Assembly (NCBI RefSeq): GCF_004348995.1
Contig: NZ_SMKQ01000079.1
Coordinates: 1 to 35,060 of the forward strand
From: Nonomuraea terrae
Lineage (GTDB): Bacteria > Actinomycetota > Actinomycetes > Streptosporangiales > Streptosporangiaceae
DNA: 35,060 bases
Reading direction: 5' to 3'
Below the pieces are notes generated by a model. That model was given only the letters and a program-made list of their open reading frames with translations, searched no databases and was not told the DNA's origin. Shown in pieces: positions 32,504 to 35,060 of this stretch. Position numbers and translations under genes: made by a program. Each line of letters begins with the position of its first letter. The first letter of the stretch is position 1.

Positions 32504-33591
32504 AACTCAGCGTCGACCCCAAGCTCCTCGCCGACCTCGTCACGTCGACCGCCCGCGCCCTCCCGCTCGGCCCCACCGTCCCCGTCCTGTCCGGCCTGCT
32601 GCTCGAAGCCGACGGCGACACCCTCACCGTCTCCGCGTTCGACTACGACATCTCCGCCCGCGGCACCGCACCCGCCGACATCGCCGAACCCGGCAAACTC
32701 CTGCTCCCCGGCCGGCTCCTCGCCGAAGTCGCCAAGGCCCTGCCCACCACCAGCTTCGCCGAGCTCGCCGCCACCGACACCGAGGCCACCATCCGCTGCG
32801 GCCGATCCGACTTCGAGCTGCGCACCCTGCCCGTCGACGACTACCCGACCCTCCCCGAACCGCCCGCCACCGCCGGGACCATCGACGCCGACACGCTCGC
32901 CGTGGCCATCGGCCAGGTCCACCCCGCCGCCGGACGCGACGACACGCTCCCCATGCTCACCGGCATCAAGCTCGACACCGACGCCGAACGCCTCACCCTC
33001 GCCGCCACCGACCGCTACCGGATCGCCGTCACCGACACCACCTGGCAACCCGCCACCGACGCCAGCGTCAGCGCGCTCATCCCCGGCCGCCACCTGGCCG
33101 ACATCGCCAAGGGCCTCGGCCACGGGCAGGTCAGCATCGGCCTCAACGAGCACCTCGCCGCCTTCACCACCAGCAGCACGCAGACCACCATCCGCCTGCT
33201 CGAAGAGCAGTTCATCGACTACCGCCCCCGCGTCACCTACGACGCCACCATCACGGCCACCGTGGACGCAGCCGCTCTCGCCGCCGCGGTAAAGCGGGTC
33301 GCGCTCGTCGCCGACCGCAAGACCGGCACCGGCGTCCGCCTCGCCTTCACCAACGGCGAGGTCACCGTGCGCGCCGGCGGCGACGACATCGGCCGCGGCA
33401 CTGAAGCCCTGGAATGCGCGCTGAAGGGCGACCCCATCGAGATCGCCTTCCAATCGCAGTACCTCCTCGACGCGCTCGGCGCCATCAACGGCAACGCCAC
33501 GATCGCCATGGTCGGGCACTCCAAGCCCGCGCTGTTCGCCTCGGCGGACGGCACCCACAAGCAGCTCGTCATGTCGCTGAGGCTCGCGTGA
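32500..33591 (+). CDS. dnaN: DNA polymerase III beta subunit (sliding clamp), element-borne
   Basis: 363 residues with the three clamp domains: an N-terminal MKLSVDPKLLADLVTSTARA; PVLSGLLLEADGDTL and VSAFDYDISARG; a middle TLPMLTGIKLDTDAERLTLA and ATDRYRIAVTDT; and the C-terminal QYLLDALGAINGNATIAMVG ending VMSLRLA (host clamps end in a similar MPxR motif). It would encircle DNA and tether a polymerase. Complete and in frame. A second dnaN on a mobile element, next to a primase, points to element-specific replication. Confidence 0.92.
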   Translation: MKLSVDPKLLADLVTSTARALPLGPTVPVLSGLLLEADGDTLTVSAFDYDISARGTAPADIAEPGKLLLPGRLLAEVAKALPTTSFAELAATDTEATIRCGRSDFELRTLPVDDYPTLPEPPATAGTIDADTLAVAIGQVHPAAGRDDTLPMLTGIKLDTDAERLTLAATDRYRIAVTDTTWQPATDASVSALIPGRHLADIAKGLGHGQVSIGLNEHLAAFTTSSTQTTIRLLEEQFIDYRPRVTYDATITATVDAAALAAAVKRVALVADRKTGTGVRLAFTNGEVTVRAGGDDIGRGTEALECALKGDPIEIAFQSQYLLDALGAINGNATIAMVGHSKPALFASADGTHKQLVMSLRLA

Positions 33592-33797
33592 CCACCCGCG
33601 CCTACCTGCTGCGCGGCGAGCGGGTCGAGCTGGTGTGCAGGTTCGTCCTGCCCTCCAAGCCTCGCCCGCTCCCGCCGTGCCCGCCGTGGCTCACCTGGGC
33701 GGCCCCGCCGCCCGGGGCGCCCCGCAACGCCGCCGTGGCGTACGCCGACGGCCGCATCGTGGTGCGGCCCTTCCGAGGACTTCGGAGGCACACGTGA
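33588..33797 (+). CDS. Short basic hypothetical protein (69 aa)
   Basis: TTRAYLLRGERVELVCRFVL, then a Pro-rich PPCPPWLTWAAPPPGAP segment and VAYADGRIVVRPFRGLRRH. GTG overlaps the dnaN stop. No known family. Confidence 0.6.
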   Translation: MTTRAYLLRGERVELVCRFVLPSKPRPLPPCPPWLTWAAPPPGAPRNAAVAYADGRIVVRPFRGLRRHT

Positions 33798-34327
33798 ACG
33801 GACCCACGCTCGCCGAGCTCTCAGAGCCGTGCACCCGGTACGGCCACCAGAGCGGCAGACACACCGAACGCGAACGCTGGGGCTGGCCGACACGCCACTG
33901 CCGAATTGACAGCTTGCGACCGAAGCACCTCACATCGCCCCACCTGCGTAAACGGACAGAGCCACAGGCCACCAGTAACGCACTAGGCAGACGCGGCCAG
34001 CAGAACCCGCAGGTGGCGGCCATCGTACGAACTTCGGTCGCAAGACATCACATCTCCACCAGCGCCCTGAACCGCGGAGACGCTCATGGAATGGGTCAGC
34101 CGGTGCTCCACCTGCCCTCGCGTCGCAACGCTGATCATCACCGGTCGGCGGCCCGGGCGCACCTGCTACAGCGCCCTCACCTGCGACGACTGCGCACCAC
34201 GCCACCGGCAGAAAGCCCGCGAAGCCGGACCCCTCACCGAGGAACCCCCCACCACCCGCGCCCAAGACGCCCTCTTCTAACCCACCACCGACACCGATGG
34301 CGCCAACCCGCACAACCCCACACCTGA
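33794..34327 (+). CDS. Doubtful ORF / low-confidence coding region
   Basis: A GTG at 33794 overlaps the previous stop (GTGA) and the first 40 codons (NGPTLAELSEPCTRYGHQ...) have operon-like codon use. From about 33905 the third-position GC falls, and the frame runs on through the well-supported small gene at 34086-34280. Only the first 110 bases look coding. I suspect a truncated or frameshifted small gene that ends in the repeat-bearing region, or no gene at all. Confidence 0.25.
   Translation: MNGPTLAELSEPCTRYGHQSGRHTERERWGWPTRHCRIDSLRPKHLTSPHLRKRTEPQATSNALGRRGQQNPQVAAIVRTSVARHHISTSALNRGDAHGMGQPVLHLPSRRNADHHRSAARAHLLQRPHLRRLRTTPPAESPRSRTPHRGTPHHPRPRRPLLTHHRHRWRQPAQPHT
33913..34064. repeat. 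13-bp perfect inverted repeat with directly repeated flanks
   Basis: CTTGCGACCGAAG (33913-33925) is the exact reverse complement of CTTCGGTCGCAAG (34032-34044). Each copy is followed within 5 bases by TCACATC (33930-33936; 34048-34054) and then CCACC, on the same strand. The stretch 33905-34085 is lower in GC and has no convincing gene. Position between the clamp and primase genes makes it a candidate replication origin or operator. No DnaA box was seen. Confidence 0.5.
34086..34280 (+). CDS. Small zinc-finger-like protein (64 aa)
   Basis: MEWVSRCSTCPRVATLIITG, then CYSALTCDDCAPRHRQKARE: two Cx2C pairs in a small treble-clef or ribbon arrangement. ATG at 34086 has GGAG 6 bases upstream. Function unknown; one of several zinc-knuckle microproteins in this element. 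Confidence 0.66.
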   Translation: MEWVSRCSTCPRVATLIITGRRPGRTCYSALTCDDCAPRHRQKAREAGPLTEEPPTTRAQDALF

Positions 34328-34348
34328 CACCCGACCCGAGCGCCATCG
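34295..34348 (+). promoter_or_regulatory. 9-bp inverted repeat in the leader of the primase gene
   Basis: CGATGGCGC (34295-34303) is the exact reverse complement of GCGCCATCG (34340-34348), with a 36-base loop, 20 bases before the primase start. It could be an operator or weak hairpin that affects primase expression. Length is modest for so GC-rich a region. Confidence 0.3.
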
Positions 34349-34367
34349 CACCACGAGGGGGACCCGG

Positions 34368-35060
34368 TTGAACGCCTCCCAGCACGACGACGCACCACCA
34401 CGCGCCGACCTCACCCAGGTCCGCGCGTGGCTCACCACGCTCCACGGAAGCGCCCCGGGCCTCCTCAACATCGTCGCCACCGACGCATGGGCTGGCGCCT
34501 ACTTCGCCACCGACGAGCCCGGCATCCAGGCAGCCACCGCCTACGTCGGCCGCCTCGACCAGCAGGGCAAACAAGGCATCTACGCCCGCGTCACCACCCT
34601 CAAGTCCGCACCCGCCCGAGACGCACGAGGCGGCGCCGCCGACTCCCTCACCCTGCCCGGCTTCTGGGCCGACATCGACATCGCCGGGCCGGCCACAAAC
34701 ACGAGGTGTGCCCTACCGACTGCTCCAAGGGCCACAACCACAAGCGGCTCCCGCTACCCCCCGACCTCGACACCGCACGCCACATCATCGCTGCCGCCGG
34801 ACTCCCCGAACCCACCATGTGGATCCACTCCGGCGGCGGCACCTACCCCTGGTGGCTCCTGGCCACGCCGCACACCATCAGCAACGACCTCGACGACATC
34901 GCCACCCTCACCGCACGCTGGCAGCACGCCGTACAAGCCGGATCCGAAAAGCTCGGCTACCACTACGGCGCAGGAGTCGGCGACCTCGCCCGCGTCCTCA
35001 GAATCCCCGGCACGGTGAACAGGAAGGAGGGCCTCGCCCGGCCGTGCACCGTCCTGGAGT
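34368..35060 (+). pseudogene. AEP-type primase-polymerase, frameshifted and cut by window edge
   Basis: TTG 34368 (AGGGGG 6 bases upstream) starts VRAWLTTLHGSAPGLLNIVA and reaches the catalytic strand LPGFWADIDIAGP (D-x-D) at about residues 100-112. At 34689-34691 a base is missing; in the other frame it continues GHKHEVCPTDCSKGHNHKRL, PTMWIHSGGGTYPWWLLATP and GVGDLARVLRIPGTVNRKEG, matching the prim-pol domains of phage and plasmid replicases (S-G-x-G and R-x-P-G-T-x-N motifs). It continues past 35060, so a helicase domain may follow. Likely primes element replication with the clamp upstream; inactive if the frameshift is real. Confidence 0.75.

Larger units (their letters stand above)
20738..35060. 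mobile_element. Integrated element (prophage-like early region), left end
   Basis: The element begins at the 3' part of the tRNA gene and extends beyond the right edge. Evidence: tyrosine integrase next to the tRNA, repressor divergent from excisionase-like HTH genes, and a compact one-strand operon with recombination (YqaJ, RecT-like), nuclease, methyltransferase, WhiB, DnaN and primase genes. No capsid, tail or TraB/FtsK-like transfer gene is in view, so prophage is favoured by gene content but an integrative conjugative element remains possible. Many genes are frameshifted. Confidence 0.85.

Noticed and set aside
33905..34085. DnaA-box clusters or iterons
   Set aside because: No TTGTCCACA-like boxes or tandem iterons are present; only the 13-bp inverted pair and short flanks.
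1..35060. CRISPR array, rRNA, or insertion sequence
   Set aside because: No regularly spaced direct repeats, no rRNA sequence, and no DDE transposase or terminal inverted repeats were seen.

Overview
The window looks like a high-GC actinobacterial chromosome, probably Streptosporangiaceae such as Nonomuraea; genus is inference. Signs are the very high third-position GC, many GTG starts, 1- or 4-base gene overlaps, a DUF397/XRE-DUF5753/HATPase trio, mycothiol-type MDMPI and F420/PPOX-type genes, IdeR-like iron boxes, and several genes that appear leaderless.

Positions 1-20,700 are ordinary chromosome. In order: a lipoprotein start (cut by the window edge); a Gfo/Idh/MocA oxidoreductase; a histidine phosphatase; a zinc-finger/MDMPI protein coupled to a sigma region 2-only protein; a DUF397/XRE regulator pair divergent from an anti-sigma-type ATPase; a helicase-associated protein; an iron-siderophore ABC system (binding protein divergent from two permeases and an ATPase, with two IdeR-type boxes between); an M20 peptidase; an exported endonuclease/exonuclease/phosphatase-fold protein; a DUF1349 protein; a GroES-like protein; a TIGR02611 membrane protein; a phosphotriesterase homologue; a PPOX protein coupled to a P-loop kinase; a DUF1445 hydro-lyase; a 5'-truncated sodium:solute symporter with its small membrane partner; and two small regulatory or hypothetical genes.

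At 20,701-20,774 is a CAT-anticodon tRNA gene. A mobile element starts in its 3' end and continues past the right edge. It has a tyrosine integrase reading toward the tRNA, a small membrane protein and an XRE-type repressor on the minus strand, then an operator-rich divergent region. From 23,697 a long, tightly overlapping plus-strand operon follows: two excisionase-like HTH proteins, many small proteins, a YqaJ exonuclease with a RecT-like annealing protein, a PD-(D/E)XK (Hjc-like) nuclease, a divergent C5-methyltransferase, a WhiB protein, an element-borne DnaN sliding clamp, and an AEP-type primase-polymerase. This resembles the early (control, recombination, replication) half of a prophage; an integrative conjugative element cannot be excluded because structural and transfer genes would lie outside the window.

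The element carries at least seven apparent single-base indels in about 14 kb (integrase, a zinc-ribbon microprotein, two in yqaJ, the recT-like end, a zinc-binding ORF, the primase), whereas the 20 kb of flanking chromosome shows only the damaged symporter. Either the element is recently decaying or this part of the assembly is of lower quality. The most novel-looking items are the methyltransferase (SC instead of PC motif, zinc ribbon, six repeats), the clamp-primase module flanking a repeat-bearing possible origin, and the sigma-2-only/zinc-finger-MDMPI pair.
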